64,000 nucleotides of DNA from Pelobates cultripes (Eukaryota; Chordata; Amphibia; Anura; Pelobatidae): assembly GCA_933207985.1 (NCBI GenBank), contig OW240918.1, positions 114,118,046 through 114,182,045 on the forward strand. Reading direction: 5' to 3'. Position 1 is the stretch's first letter; every line of letters starts with the position of its first letter. The translations under genes and the position numbers were made by a program. Below the pieces are notes generated by a model. It did not search any database, was not told where the DNA came from, and worked only from the letters and a program-made list of their open reading frames with translations. This document shows positions 43,697-53,742 of this stretch, piece by piece.

Positions 43697-44499
43697 TACC
43701 CTGGGCTGACCAGGGTAAAAACAGGATACCCGGTCAGCCCCGATGAAAAAACTATTAGGCATATGCTGTGTGACACCTCGAATCTCCCTCAGCAACACTG
43801 AAACAGTCCATCCGCCTGTCCAAATCCCATCCTCATCTAAGATCTTAACAGGGGGGGATTTAACATCCCCAAACCTCTTAGTCCAAACAAGGATGTCTGC
43901 TATGGGGATGGATTCATTTCTCACCAGGAAAGTGACCTTCTTAAGACCCTTGTGAGAAATGGCCACAGCGGTGAATCCTGCCCACTTTGTACCCTGTGCA
44001 GACCTGGCCGCTTCCCACCCAGCCCAGAAGCGATCCAGGAGCTGCGACGTCATAAAGGAGACGTCGAACTCCCGGGTGCCCGAGGCATGGATGAGCGCGT
44101 ACAGGTCCACGGGCGCAAATCCCATATCCTTTAGCCGGGTCACCAGCCACCGTCTGTCAGGCACCTGGGTCTCACCACCACAGATGAGCCGTACCACGTT
44201 CCTCCTGTTCCCAAAGGAAACCTGAGGACGCGTAGCAGGCCCGTCTGCAGAGAGGCGAGGTGGCCCAGATGCCCAAGCATTGGGCGCACCGGGACCCGCC
44301 GTCTGTGAATGATTCGGACGGACTCCCCTCGCTGAACCAGAGGCCTCGGTCACACCAGAACCCTGGGTGACAACCTGGGAGTGCCTAAGGGGAACCCGTG
44401 TACCTGCTTGTGCGTCTAAACTATTTATAACCGCGGCACCCTTTGTCAGGGTGCCTGTGCCCGTGCTCGTGCCCGCTACCTGTGTACCAACTAACTCCA

Positions 44500-44765
44500 G
44501 TGAACCAGGGGCAGGGGCAACATAACCTGAGGCGGGGGCAACATAACCAGGGGCAGGGGAAATAGTACCGGGGGCGGGGGCAACATAACCAGAGGCAGGG
44601 GCAACAACACCAGGGGCAGGGGCAACAACACCAGGGGCAATAGTACCGGGGGCAGGGGCAACAACACCAGGGGCAGGGGTAACAACACCAGGGGCAGGGG
44701 CAACAACACCAGGGGCAGGGGCAACAACACCAGGGGCAGGGGCAACAACACCAGGGGCAGGGGCA
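44500..44765 (-). repeat. 21-bp coding repeat in ORF1 (APAPGVV units)
   Basis: About a dozen units of GGGGCAACAACACCAGGGGCA type, 21 bp each, encode repeated seven-residue APAPGVV-like units in the ORF1 frame. The unit number is likely polymorphic. A second, 9-bp repeat (GGAACAACA, encoding VVP) lies at 45007-45052. Confidence 0.93.
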
Positions 44766-46890
44766 ACATCATTAATACAAACAGGCTGGCTGTGGACCTT
44801 TTTACTAAGGCCAATAGGTCCCATCATTACATTTACATCCATACTCCCATCCTCCTCAGCCATCCCTAAACCACCAGTGGAGTCAAACACAATGTTAGTC
44901 ATACTTTTCTTACCTCCACTGGCGGTTTCCTCAGTATGGACTGCTGGCTGAGGATGATGGGAGTCCCCTGCAGTCCTGTCTTCCATAGCGCCAGCGGCAC
45001 CCGCGGCACCAGGAACAACAGGAACAACAGGAACAACAGGAACAACAGGGGGACTGGTTACACATTCAGACATAAGGGGAACACATAGGGAAGCAGGGGG
45101 AACAGACTGGAAGACAAACTTGGACACATCCAGGGAAACAGACTGGGGGACAAACAGGGGAGGAGACTTGCTGGTAGGGGAGAGCAGTCGAGCTTGCTCC
45201 AAGGGAGCAGAGGGAAAAGGAGGGCCATCACCCTGCTCCAGACTGCTCCATCCAGTGCCATCCTGCCCAGCAGCCGCCTGAGGACAGGAGGCAGAGGTAC
45301 CAGCCACTCCAGGGGACGCAACCACATGGAGAGGAAGGTCAGAGGGAAGGCAGGTAAGGGAGGGAGTGGGAAGGGAGCAAGGGAAGGACCCCTCCATGGG
45401 ATCACCGGTACACGCCATAGTACCGGCGGGGATGGTCTCCCTGTCACCATGGAGGGCGGCGGGGGGCCCAGATACTTCCACAGAAGCAGGTTGTGCAGGT
45501 TTCTGGGGCATACAGGTGTTGCCACCTGCAGGGTTAGTATCCCTGGCCCCAGGCTTCTGCAAGGCCTGAACATCATCATTGTACATATACTCAGCATTTG
45601 AGCACTCACCCTCCTCCTCTGTGGAATCTCCAGACCCCCTGACAGAGGTCTCAGGCTGACGCCGGGCGATGTTTTTCTTTTTCTTCTTTTTCTTCTTTTT
45701 GTCCTTTACGGAGTCCTCCCCAAGTTCGTTTCCAAACTTGAGGAGAGACTCCTTAATCAGCCCTCGACCTCTGTCCTGCACTTTCAGCTGCCACTCTTCA
45801 CCTTTCTCTCCGTCCCACTCCTCTTCACTGTCCTTCTCTCTGGCCTTCCCCTCCGTCTCAGCAGCGCCCCCTGGAGTAGCAAGGGCAGAGGTAGACGGCT
45901 CCCCAGGTGAGTGATGGGAGTTGGAATCCAAGTCCTTGCTGGACTCCTCACCTGGGGACATGTCCCTCCTGCCCTCCATAGCCCTCTGCCTCCTGGACCT
46001 CGCTGCGTCCTTGGCTCTCTGTTGCAGGATGGCCTGGATGTCTGCTATTTTCTTTTCAGTCTGGAGCAGGGTGTAGGATAGATGCTGCTCCACTAATTTT
46101 TTCTCAGCTATAGCGGCCCTCAAAGGACCTCTTAGAGGTCCTGTTTGATTTTTCCCTCTGCTCCCTTAGCTCTGCCTGGACCCCAACTAGGCCCGAGTCT
46201 GCCTCGGCATGCTGGGCCTTCAGGGACACAAGCAGACCCCGGAGCCTGTCAGAAGGTAGCCCCATAAAGACCCTAGCCTCAACCCCCTCACCCTTTGCAG
46301 CCTCAGCATAGGTGAGGGAGGCCTGAGGGGCCTTGCTGGCACTAGCCACCTCAGGGGGGGTCTCAGGGACTACCTCCTCCTCGGTACCCTCTCCCACCTC
46401 CAGGGACGGGGGGGGGCTGTTCTAGGAAGTGGAGGCCACTGCTGGCAAGTTCACGGCACTCAGCCAGCAGCCCAGAGAGCAGCTGGATATCGGCCCTGGT
46501 GTGGGCCGTAGCTCCCTGGGGGACCCCCACTTCCCTTTTCCATGCTGTAAGCTTCCTAGACATCCCCCCCGCCAGTTCCTCCAACAGGGAGACCTGGTTT
46601 TGTATTTGCCGGGAGAGGGCCTGATGCTCAGTCCAAGACAGGCCCCTGGTATCCGCCTTACCTTCCCCAAAAGCCAGCACTGCCTGCAGCTCGTCCAGCC
46701 TGACCTTCCATCCCCAGGCTGGGGAGGAAGGCCCGAGGGCCATGCTTGCCTAGGCCCAGGCAGAGCCCCTTGCTGTAGTAATTCCAAAGCCCAGAAATCG
46801 AGCTCCAAAAGCAGCCACAAACGGGTGTGGTCCTGGGAACACACAGATGAAGCACAGAGCAGCTCACTCTCCAGCAGCAACGGCAAACTC

Positions 46891-46908
46891 CTCCCACTCC
46901 AGTGGGAG
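46891..46908 (-). promoter_or_regulatory. Palindrome at the LINE 5' end
   Basis: CTCCCACTCCAGTGGGAG is an 18-bp palindrome with one central mismatch pair, placed exactly at the first bases of the element next to the target duplication. The 164-bp leader behind it (46744-46907) should contain any internal promoter. A stem at the RNA 5' end is possible. Confidence 0.55.
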
Positions 46909-47140
46909 GGGAGACAGTAAGCCCCACAACTGTGCAGATGGGACCGTGGTCTCTGCACGTACAGCACAGGGGGTATGGATGGTCGGTTCTGCCCCCCCAG
47001 CGACAGGGCTGTTTAGCCAAAGGGGAGACAGTCGGTCTCCCCCTCCGGCAGCCCAGCGGTGTATCTAAAGGGGAGACAGTCGGTCTCCAGCAGCAGGGCT
47101 GTGTATCTAAAGGGGAGACAGTCGGTCTCCCCTCTAACAA
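46908..47140 (+). pseudogene. LTR-element internal ORF, distal part with GGGGAGACAGTCGGTCTCC repeats
   Basis: This continues, in the same plus-strand frame, the repeat ORF interrupted by the LINE, down to a TAA at about 47066-47068. Three copies of the hairpin motif GGGGAGACAGTCGGTCTCC lie at about 47021, 47072 and 47114, separated by GGCTGT-TATCTAAA-type spacers. The first target-site copy (46908-46919) is a variant of this motif. The encoded residues are Gly/Asp/Ser/Arg/Pro-rich and match no family I know. Confidence 0.55.
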
Positions 47141-47240
47141 CCAGGCTTCAACCTGTATTGGGAAGTCTGTCATTGGACAGCCACGTGAGATATGGGTGGG
47201 GGTGGGGTTGGAAGGGGAAGGCTTGCAAAGACAGCAGACA

Positions 47241-47611
47241 AGATATCTGCAGTTTTTGCAGGCTGCTTTTAGATATAACTCCAATGAAAAAATGCATACT
47301 TAAATGCATGAAATGCATGAAAGTTTTCGTTTGGGATACATCTACTAAAAAGTGATTTTTATTTATTTTTTATTTATTTTGTATTTGGGCAGTGGAATGT
47401 CCCTTTACGGATGAAACCTTAGTCTTGCCAGAACATTACTGTGGGATGATTCTCCAAGATCCTGCATGTAAACACATAAAATAAATATATAAATAAGTAA
47501 AAAATAAAATGTAAATAAAGAAAAATGATATATGTATATGTGTAATTTCGTAACTGTATTTTGAGATATATATACACATACATATCTCACACACATACAC
47601 ACACACACACC
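47241..47611. other. AT-rich DNA left of LTR-B
   Basis: No gene was recognised. The part 47400-47610, with CTGTATTTTGAGATATATATA and a terminal (CA)n, resembles the AT-rich core of the piggyBac-type family seen at 28758-30081. This suggests that LTR-B landed in such an element. Confidence 0.4.
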
Positions 47612-49678
47612 TGTGACAGACCGCTGGCACTCCGACTGAGTACCTCAGCCAATTGATGCTCCTAGCACTTGCCGAGGACTCCGAGTACTCCAACCGACAC
47701 CACCAGCATTGCGGACCCCACTTCCAGCGATGCAGCTGGGCCGGGTTCTCGACGTCTCTCACCCACCCTGGATCCACGACCAGGATCCAGCTCCCAGTGG
47801 GTGATCCTCTCCTAAATCCAGAGAGCGTAGCAGGAACAAATCAAGCTCATATAAGAGCTTACTCTGGGGAGTAAGTGATTATAGCAATCCGCAGAGTGTA
47901 GGTATCCCTTCCCCCAAGCATGAGCCAAGGCTTCAAGAAAGGTGCAAGTACGTCTGGTTTATTGAGGGCTACCTGCCCGGTATTTATGCAAGTGTCCACC
48001 AGGTGGACACTCCCTGTAACGGAACCTTCTGTTAATGGACGCTTCCTAGCTTGCGCCGAGGACCACAAGCACCGCACTGGACACCACAACCACCGCAGAC
48101 TCCCCAACCGCCGTAGCTTAACTGGAGCCTCACCGTCTTCCGTCCACCCTGGATCAGCTTCTGTCCTCCAGGACCGTGTGGGGAAGACCTCTCCTCCTGG
48201 AGAGCGTATCAGGAACAAGCTCTTAAAAGAGCTAAGTGATTAAAAGCTCAGGGGAGTATGCAGAGCATAGCAATCCCCAGTGTGATGATAGCAGCTCCCT
48301 CCAATAACGAGACAAGGCTACGTATTGAGGGTCAAACAGGATCTCATTTACTTGGCACCAAAGGGCCTTCTTTTATGCAGGTTTTCCCTACATAGGACCA
48401 CCCACAGGGTTTTACAGAACAACCAATAACACACGTACATTACAGAAAACACTCCCAGCAATTACACACAAAATCCTCCCCTCTGCCAGTGATCTAATTA
48501 TGGCACACAATGCTTAACATGATTAACACAGGCAGGAAAAATACATTTTTATACATGTACTGTAACTTTAAAACCACACATCCAATCTTCATAAAAAAAA
48601 CACATATTATTAATCAGCATACTTGAAATATGAACATACTCAAAAATCATGCAAATCCTTCCATTAGTTCAAAAGTTAGTCGGAAGTCCTTTGTGACCGG
48701 TCAGTTTCACACTGAAAAAATGACTAAGTTCCATTTGAACATGCGTTTGAATCTTCGAACGGGACTTAGTCTCTGTGGCTGAAAACTCAGTGCAGGAGAA
48801 GGTAAGGGTCAGCGGTGTTCGTTGAAATGTGTAGCCGATTTCAGTTCCATGGATTTGGCTACACATACCGCTGACCTCGTTCGAATGAACAAAGATGGCC
48901 GCCGCCACGTGTTCGGTATTCGAATGGCGGCCACTTCAACAGCTTCGACAGCTTTGACTGAATCCGATGTGCCAGTTTAAAAGTACAAAATCCTTTCTTT
49001 GAGCATTAAAGGGCCAGGAACAGCAATATAAGCCTCAAGTAGGGCAATACATCCCAGGGCCATAGTCGCAGGGCAGGAGGCAGGCAAGCAGGCCTCTCCA
49101 GGACAAACTGGCGAAGGGCACTTCGTCACACTCCCCTAGGTGACCTGATGGAACAATGGGACACATATTGGATATTAGCCAATCACAGACAAAACAAACA
49201 AAACACTCCCACAGTGACATCACAATCCCTCCTCTCTATCCTGGAGATAATTGGGAAGTAATCAAATTATCTCCCAGGACAGAGGCAAGACTCCATTAAC
49301 CACATGGTTACAAAAAGACATAAAATTACACAATGTTACAATTACTACATAAAACATATACATGCCACATATCCCCAGATAGCTTAGATCTGAGCGCACA
49401 GTATTACCAAATGGCGCTCAGATCACCTACATACAGTTCAATCGCCATGGAGCCAAAGTCTTTTCCGTAGTCTTTTTTTACACGTTTAAGCTCCATGGCA
49501 TAGCTATCTGGGGTAGAACTACTCACATACTAAAAGTCTCGAACGCCCCAGCAGAAATACACAAATAAACCTTTCTGCAGGGGAAAATACAGCTATCAGC
49601 ACAGGGGCCATAGTCGGAAGGCAGGAGGCTAGCCAGTAGTCCCCACCAGGCACAAGTGGCGAAGGGCACTTCGTCACA
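47612..49678 (-). mobile_element. Solo LTR-B, interrupted by LTR-A
   Basis: On the minus strand it begins TGTGACGAAGTGCCC at 49678 and ends CTGTCACA at 47612. It consists of 47612-48009 and 49136-49678 (about 940 bp without the insert). It contains CCCCAGATAGC near its start and the TATA/R-like block TGCATAAATACCGGGC, as in the 36370-37538 LTR. Flanks ACACC (47607-47611) and ATACC (49679-49683) differ at one base, compatible with an old 5-bp duplication. No internal region is attached. Confidence 0.8.
48015..49130 (-). mobile_element. Solo LTR-A, 1116 bp, nested in LTR-B
   Basis: On the minus strand it begins TGTGACGAAGTGCCC at 49130 and ends CCGTTACA at 48015. A perfect 5-bp target duplication CTCCC lies at 48010-48014 and 49131-49135. 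U3 contains GGCCGCCATTCG and GGCGGCGGCCATCTTTG. The leader with GGAGAGGTCTTCC is a diverged copy of the corresponding part of LTR-B. The same family jumped into an older member of itself and was reduced to a solo LTR. Confidence 0.92.
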
Positions 49679-49945
49679 ATACCTAAATAATTTTAATTAT
49701 AATTTTAATTCTACGTATATATTTATGTAATATTTTTACAGAATTAAGTCATTTTATGAAATACAATTTGAGGGACCTGCCTAACAATCCAGGCAAAAAG
49801 TCCAGAAAATTTGGTTCGCAAGCCCTATATTTAACCCTGTAACTTTCCAAGACACCATAAACCCTGTAAATGGGTACTGTTTTACTCAGGAGACTTCGCT
49901 GAACACAAATATATGTTTCAAAACACTAAAATGTATTGTGTCAGA
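49679..49945. mobile_element. Truncated piggyBac-type repeat
   Basis: Shares CCTAAATAATT, TATATTTATGTA, AATTTGAGGGA, CCTGCCTAACAATCCAGGC, CCCTGTAACTTTCCAA and GAGACTTCGCTGAACACAAATAT with 29170-29460 of the 28758-30081 element. The LTR-B insertion cuts its left side. Confidence 0.7.
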
Positions 49946-50845
49946 ATTGTCAGAAATCCAAAGTGAATTCAAACTGATTTTCAAATCTTGACTGAAATAG
50001 TTGAACTGGTAACACATCTGATTTATAATTCACCCTACTAATGTAGTATTATTAATTATCACACCACCAACAATATATTATCACATATTATCATCGCAAA
50101 AACTAAACTAGAGTGAATATTACTAGGGTTACTCACTATACTAAAGTGAATGTTACTTACTAAAGTGAATATTAAAAAAAAAAAAAAAAAAATCTCAAAG
50201 TGAATTGCAAGTTCAAAATAAACTAAACGGACACCTATGGTCTGGCCTTAAATTTGAAATTCACTTTTAAATTCACTTTGAATTCTTAATTCAATTAGAA
50301 GCCCTATTCATAATATTCCTCCCATTCAGAACGTAGCTTGGCAAGACATATCTTTCTGTTAAAGTTTTGTAAAGTGACTTTTTTTAATTAAAAAAAAGAA
50401 GGGGGATGGACTGATCTATTCCAGGTCCGTGCAACAAACGTATCAATTAAACCAGTCAATAACACTTTCTACACAGCGTCTTCCATTGAAGACGTACATG
50501 TAAACAATCGGAGGATTGACTTACTGAAATTGATTTATCGACAGACACTCTTTCTTGTGTATTGATAATTCTCCTAACTTACTAGACTTATTCCATGTAC
50601 TTTTTCAAAGACACGGCTAGACACTCATACAGCATTCCTGCATTTACATTTTCTGCCCGTTTGTTGTTATTAATATGGGAAGCAAAGTCAATTCCAGCAG
50701 GTGGTTAGAGCCAGTTAACTATAAACTTAAATAATCCAGTCTAACATTCACAATCCAGTTTTAGTGTTTAGACATATTTCAGTAAGATTCGTACCAAAAA
50801 TAGATCATTCACATGTTAGAAACCACTGGATGAGGCAAAGGGCAG
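49946..50845. other. AT-rich DNA with MITE-like arms
   Basis: No gene was recognised. From about 49960 to 50310 fragments such as CAAAGTGAATTCAAA, CTAAAGTGAAT and GAATTGCAAG, with a 20-base A run at about 50174, resemble disordered arms of the 55061-55212 MITE family. Confidence 0.4.
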
Positions 50846-51230
50846 GAGATGTAGAGATAGCTAGATAGATAGATAAATAGACAGACAGACATATATATAG
50901 ACAGACAGACATCATATCTCCCAAATACTCGTCCATGGAATCGGGACGGGGTGGGTAGGCCCCTAAAGGAAAGTCACAAATACCAGTTTGCATCACTATC
51001 AACGTCCATAGAAATGACTGCCTGGCTGCTCCCAGTCTTCCGGACTATGCAGGGAGGACTGCTGAAGCACTCTCTGTGTGATCATAGTGCCCACTTCACA
51101 GCGCAAGCTCATCTAATGATGCCCGGCGACAGTTTCCTGGTGCCCTCAGATGCAGCAACCTCTGTAGAGTCCTCTCCTGCCGATAGATAAATAGATAGAT
51201 AGATAGAGATAGACACACAGACAGATATAA
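50846..51230. repeat. (GATA)n microsatellite interrupted by an unclassified insert
   Basis: (GATA)n/(GACA)n runs at 50846-50912 and 51183-51230 flank a 270-bp segment of ordinary composition (CTCCCAAATACTCGTCC .. CTCTCCTGCC). It looks like a repeat inserted in, or flanked by, GATA tracts. Terminal repeats and a target duplication were not resolved. Confidence 0.7.
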
Positions 51231-51645
51231 TTAACATTAACGTTATTCCAACCATCATGACCACTTCTGCTTTTAGACGTTTTCATGATGCGATTAATCT
51301 GCATGTGCAGCTTGAAATGCTGACTATACCAAGAAATTTGTGAATTTGTGTTGAAGAGTAATTATGAGAACTATGAGAAGCATTTATATAGGTGGTAAGC
51401 CTATATTGAAGAAGAGCGCTTAAAGAAAGATAAAACATGCATAAAACGCTTATCCCTCAATAACACAATACAGCAGGGGGTATATTATCAAACAGTATAT
51501 TAAATATAGAGGTATGAAAAATATATAGTGCACATGGTATAAAGTTCCTATTATGTTATAGATAGTGATTTTTAACAACTCACATGGACATAAGCCTGTA
51601 AATAACTGGCTCAGTAGACAGCACCGTTATGCTCTTAAGGGCAGC
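51231..51645. other. Non-genic DNA
   Basis: No gene or known repeat was seen up to the hAT target site. Confidence 0.5.
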
Positions 51646-51653
51646 ATTACACC

Positions 51654-52542
51654 CAGAGGTGTATCTAGCGTGAGACCGACAAGGCAGGGATGCCGGAGCC
51701 GGAATATGACGTCATTCTGGCCCTGACATCACTAAGAGGTGTGCGAGGGAGCTGAGCAGGAGGATCAGTGCTCCCTCGCTGCCCGCCCAGCCGATCAGCA
51801 CAGCAGCCCCACTGGATCTCAGCCGCTCAGTAAGTGTGTATACAGAGAGAGAGGGTGCTAATAGAGAGAGAGGGTGCTAATAGAGAGAGAGAGAGAGTGC
51901 TAATACAGAGAGACAAGGTGCTAATAGAGAGACAGGGTACTAATACAGAGAGATGGTGCTAATAGAGAGGATGCTAAGACAGAGAGATGGTGCTAATGCA
52001 GAGAGAGTATCTGAGAGGTTGCTGGTGCTATGTATGTGGAGTATCCTGAGCGTGGGCTCTGGTAGGAAGAGATGGGCGAGTTAAACGGGTTATTTAATAT
52101 GAGCGTCTGTAACTGGATTTAACTCCTTTCTGTGTAATTATTCCCCGTGGAAGCTCACACTAATCACCAGCTTTTAAATGGGACATGAAAGGCCTCGGAG
52201 AATATCCAGTTGTGAGTTTGTCAGTAAGAGTGTATGTTTGTGTGTCAGTAAGAGTATATGTGTGTGCTTGTCAGTAAGAGTGTATGTGTGTCTGTCAAAC
52301 AGTATGTGTGCTTGTCAGTGAGTGTGTATGTGTGTCTGTCGGTGTATGTGAGTGTGTATGTTTCAGTTAAAGTGTGTGTATCGGTCAGTGAGTGTATGTC
52401 AGTGTATGCACCAGTGAGGGCGTTTGTCTGTCAGGCAAAGAGTGTGTTGGGTTTTTTTTTTTAAAAGGAAGAGAAATTTAGAAAGGGGGGGTGCCCGTGT
52501 TTTGTCATGCCTATGGCAGCATAAAACCAAAATACACCATTG
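51654..52542. mobile_element. hAT non-autonomous element, 889 bp
   Basis: It starts CAGAGGTGTATCTAGC and ends CAAAATACACCATTG; the terminal inverted repeat reads CA(G/A)(A/T)GGTGTAT(C/T)T. A perfect 8-bp target duplication ATTACACC is at 51646-51653 and 52543-52550. Inside are an AGAGAG minisatellite and a TGTG-rich tract. A second copy of its right end with the same ATTACACC flank lies at 53669, due to the local tandem duplication. Confidence 0.9.
51843..52010. repeat. AGAGAGGGTGCTAATAC minisatellite
   Basis: Eight or so imperfect units of about 20-24 bp based on AGAGAGAGGGTGCTAATAC. Confidence 0.92.
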
Positions 52543-52631
52543 ATTACACCTCTCCTGGATTAGGGACGGATATGCTCCAGATATATAAGAGGAAAGACAG
52601 AAACATGCAATAGTGTAGATTGTCAGTAAGA

Positions 52632-52663
<32 letters not shown>

Positions 52664-53737
52664 CAGTAAGAGTGCATGTGTTGTGATCCTTGTCTGCAGT
52701 TAGCACGGTCTTTTTGGGTACAAACATGCACAGTCTGTTAAAGGTAACTTAATTCGGGGCACTTTATTGTTCAGCTTCACCACGGAGACAACAGCAAAAG
52801 GACAAAAAAAAATAATGTAACACAAATCCCTATAAACAAAAACCTAGCTCGTCTGAGCACTAACTAACATCAGATTCCCTATCTCTCAGGGGTTAAACTA
52901 TAACAAAATAATATTGGTTTCACCAACCTAGTGTCTTTGTCAGCTCTCTGCACTCCAGTATTTAGTCAGCCTGCTGCTTCCAGCCCTGCAGGAGAGAAAC
53001 AAACAAACATTCTCCCTTTACCTGCCTAGCAAGGAGGGGTTTATTCCCACTGCTGCAGCTGATTACCTGTAGCTGAGCAGTGGGTTGGAGACAGTCCAAA
53101 CCCTGGCCTGGACCTAGTCTCCCAAGAAAAACAATAAACAGCTGAGTGGAGCATTGGCCCACCCTTCTCTCCAAATGCTCCACCCCAGGGGCCCATAAAT
53201 AAATATGCATTTAAGTTATATACAAACACACACTCCCCCTGGGGTTAAAGATCATATGCCTCTCTAAACAATGCAGTTGAAATATAAAATCCCTCAGAGA
53301 CTACCCCATTCACCTTATCACAGTGTGTGTGTCAGTAAGAGTGCATGTCTTTGCCAGTAAGAGTATATGTGTGTGTTTGTCAGTAAGAGTGTATGTGTGT
53401 CTGTCAAAGAGTATGTGTGTTTGTCAGTGAGTGTGTATGTGTGTCTGTCGGTGTATATGTTTCAGTGAAAGTGTGTGTGCCAATGACTGTGTATCGGTCA
53501 GTGAGTGTATGTCAGTGTATGCACCAGTGAGGGCGTTTGTCTGTCAGGCAAAGAGCGTGTTGTTGTTTTTTTTTTTTTAAAAGGAAGAGAAATTTAGAAA
53601 GGGGAGCGGGCAGGGGTAAACCCGTGTTTTGTAATGCCTAGGGCAGCACAAAACCAAAATACACCACTGATTACACCTCTCCTGGATTAGGGACGGATAT
53701 GCTCCAGATATATAAGCGGAAAGACAGAAACATGCAA
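52219..53737. repeat. Tandem duplication of hAT 3' part plus flank
   Basis: Copy 1 (about 52219-52617) and copy 2 (about 52618-53737, inflated by a solo LTR) share the TGTCAGTAAGAGTGTATG tract, GCACCAGTGAGGGCGTTTG, AAAAGGAAGAGAAATTTAG, the hAT right end, its ATTACACC flank and then TCTCCTGGATTAGGGACGG and GAAACATGCAATAGTGTAG. The duplicated unit is about 400 bp without the LTR. The junction reads TAGATTGTC|AGTAAG, with TTGTC shared by both breakpoints, suggesting microhomology or slippage. Confidence 0.88.
52682..53322 (-). mobile_element. Solo LTR, 641 bp, in the duplicated copy
   Basis: On the minus strand it starts TGTGATAAGGTG and ends AAGGATCACA (TG..CA). A polyadenylation signal lies in AACAATAAAGTGCCCC near its 3' part on that strand, fixing the orientation. 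The flanking GTGT on both sides fits a 4-bp duplication but is ambiguous within the TG repeat. It interrupts the second copy of the tandem duplication and is therefore younger. Confidence 0.8.
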
Positions 53738-53742
53738 TAGTG

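Larger units (their letters stand above)
43021..46743 (-). pseudogene. LINE ORF1, gag-like protein with repeats (frameshifted, gapped)
   Basis: ORF1 of Tx1-type LINEs binds the element RNA. From ATG at 46743 the first segment (to about 46410) is helical; a frame change occurs at a run of about nine C on this strand (near 46411). The second segment (to about 46115) contains LTYAEAAKGEG and LKAQHAEADSGLVGVQAEL. After another change a long frame runs from 46123 to the gap: coiled-coil (LLQTEKKIADIQAILQQRA), a Lys run, a Pro/Ala/Val-rich low-complexity region with 21-bp repeats, then a globular domain (RWLVTRLKDMGF, KKVTFLVRNESIP, VLLREIRGVTQHMPN, SCFYPGQPRV). A CCHC knuckle usually follows YPGQP and would fall in the 100-N gap. 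After the gap a basic Pro-rich tail ends at a TAA (43021). Confidence 0.85.
38494..46907 (-). mobile_element. Tx1/L1-type LINE, near full length, 8.4 kb
   Basis: The insertion is flanked by a perfect 12-bp target duplication GGGGAGACAGTA (38482-38493 and 46908-46919). On the minus strand it runs 5'-UTR (46907-46744), ORF1 (46743-43021), ORF2 with endonuclease and reverse transcriptase (43013-39590), 3'-UTR with a minisatellite, and a TAAAA-repeat tail (TAAATAAAATAAAATAAAATA at the target site). Architecture and motifs match the Tx1 branch of the L1 clade described from Xenopus. Damage is light: about four single-base frame changes, mostly near homopolymers, and one 100-N gap in ORF1. The target is a copy of the GGGGAGACAGT motif repeated in the host LTR element. 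Confidence 0.93.
37539..47240 (+). mobile_element. LTR retrotransposon internal region, split by a LINE
   Basis: The left part runs from the LTR to 38493 and the right part from 46908 to roughly 47240; the 8.4-kb LINE sits between. Both parts carry the same repeated motif GGGGAGACAGTCGGTCTCC and CAGCGGCAG spacers. A purine-rich tract (GGGTGGGGGTGGGG, GGAAGGGGAAGG) around 47196-47220 could be the polypurine tract, yet no 3' LTR follows. No protease, reverse transcriptase or integrase domain is visible, so the element is non-autonomous or heavily deleted. Confidence 0.65.

Noticed and set aside
43021..43801. Frames running through the N block, on both strands
   Set aside because: Gap length is a placeholder, so any frame across it is meaningless.
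45194..45601. Plus-strand 135-codon frame opposite LINE ORF1
   Set aside because: Shadow of the GC-rich ORF1 coding strand, with no motif.
47141..47611. A 3' LTR for the 36370 element
   Set aside because: No TGTGACGA start or CCGTTACA end occurs on the plus strand here. The nearby LTRs are on the minus strand with their own duplications.
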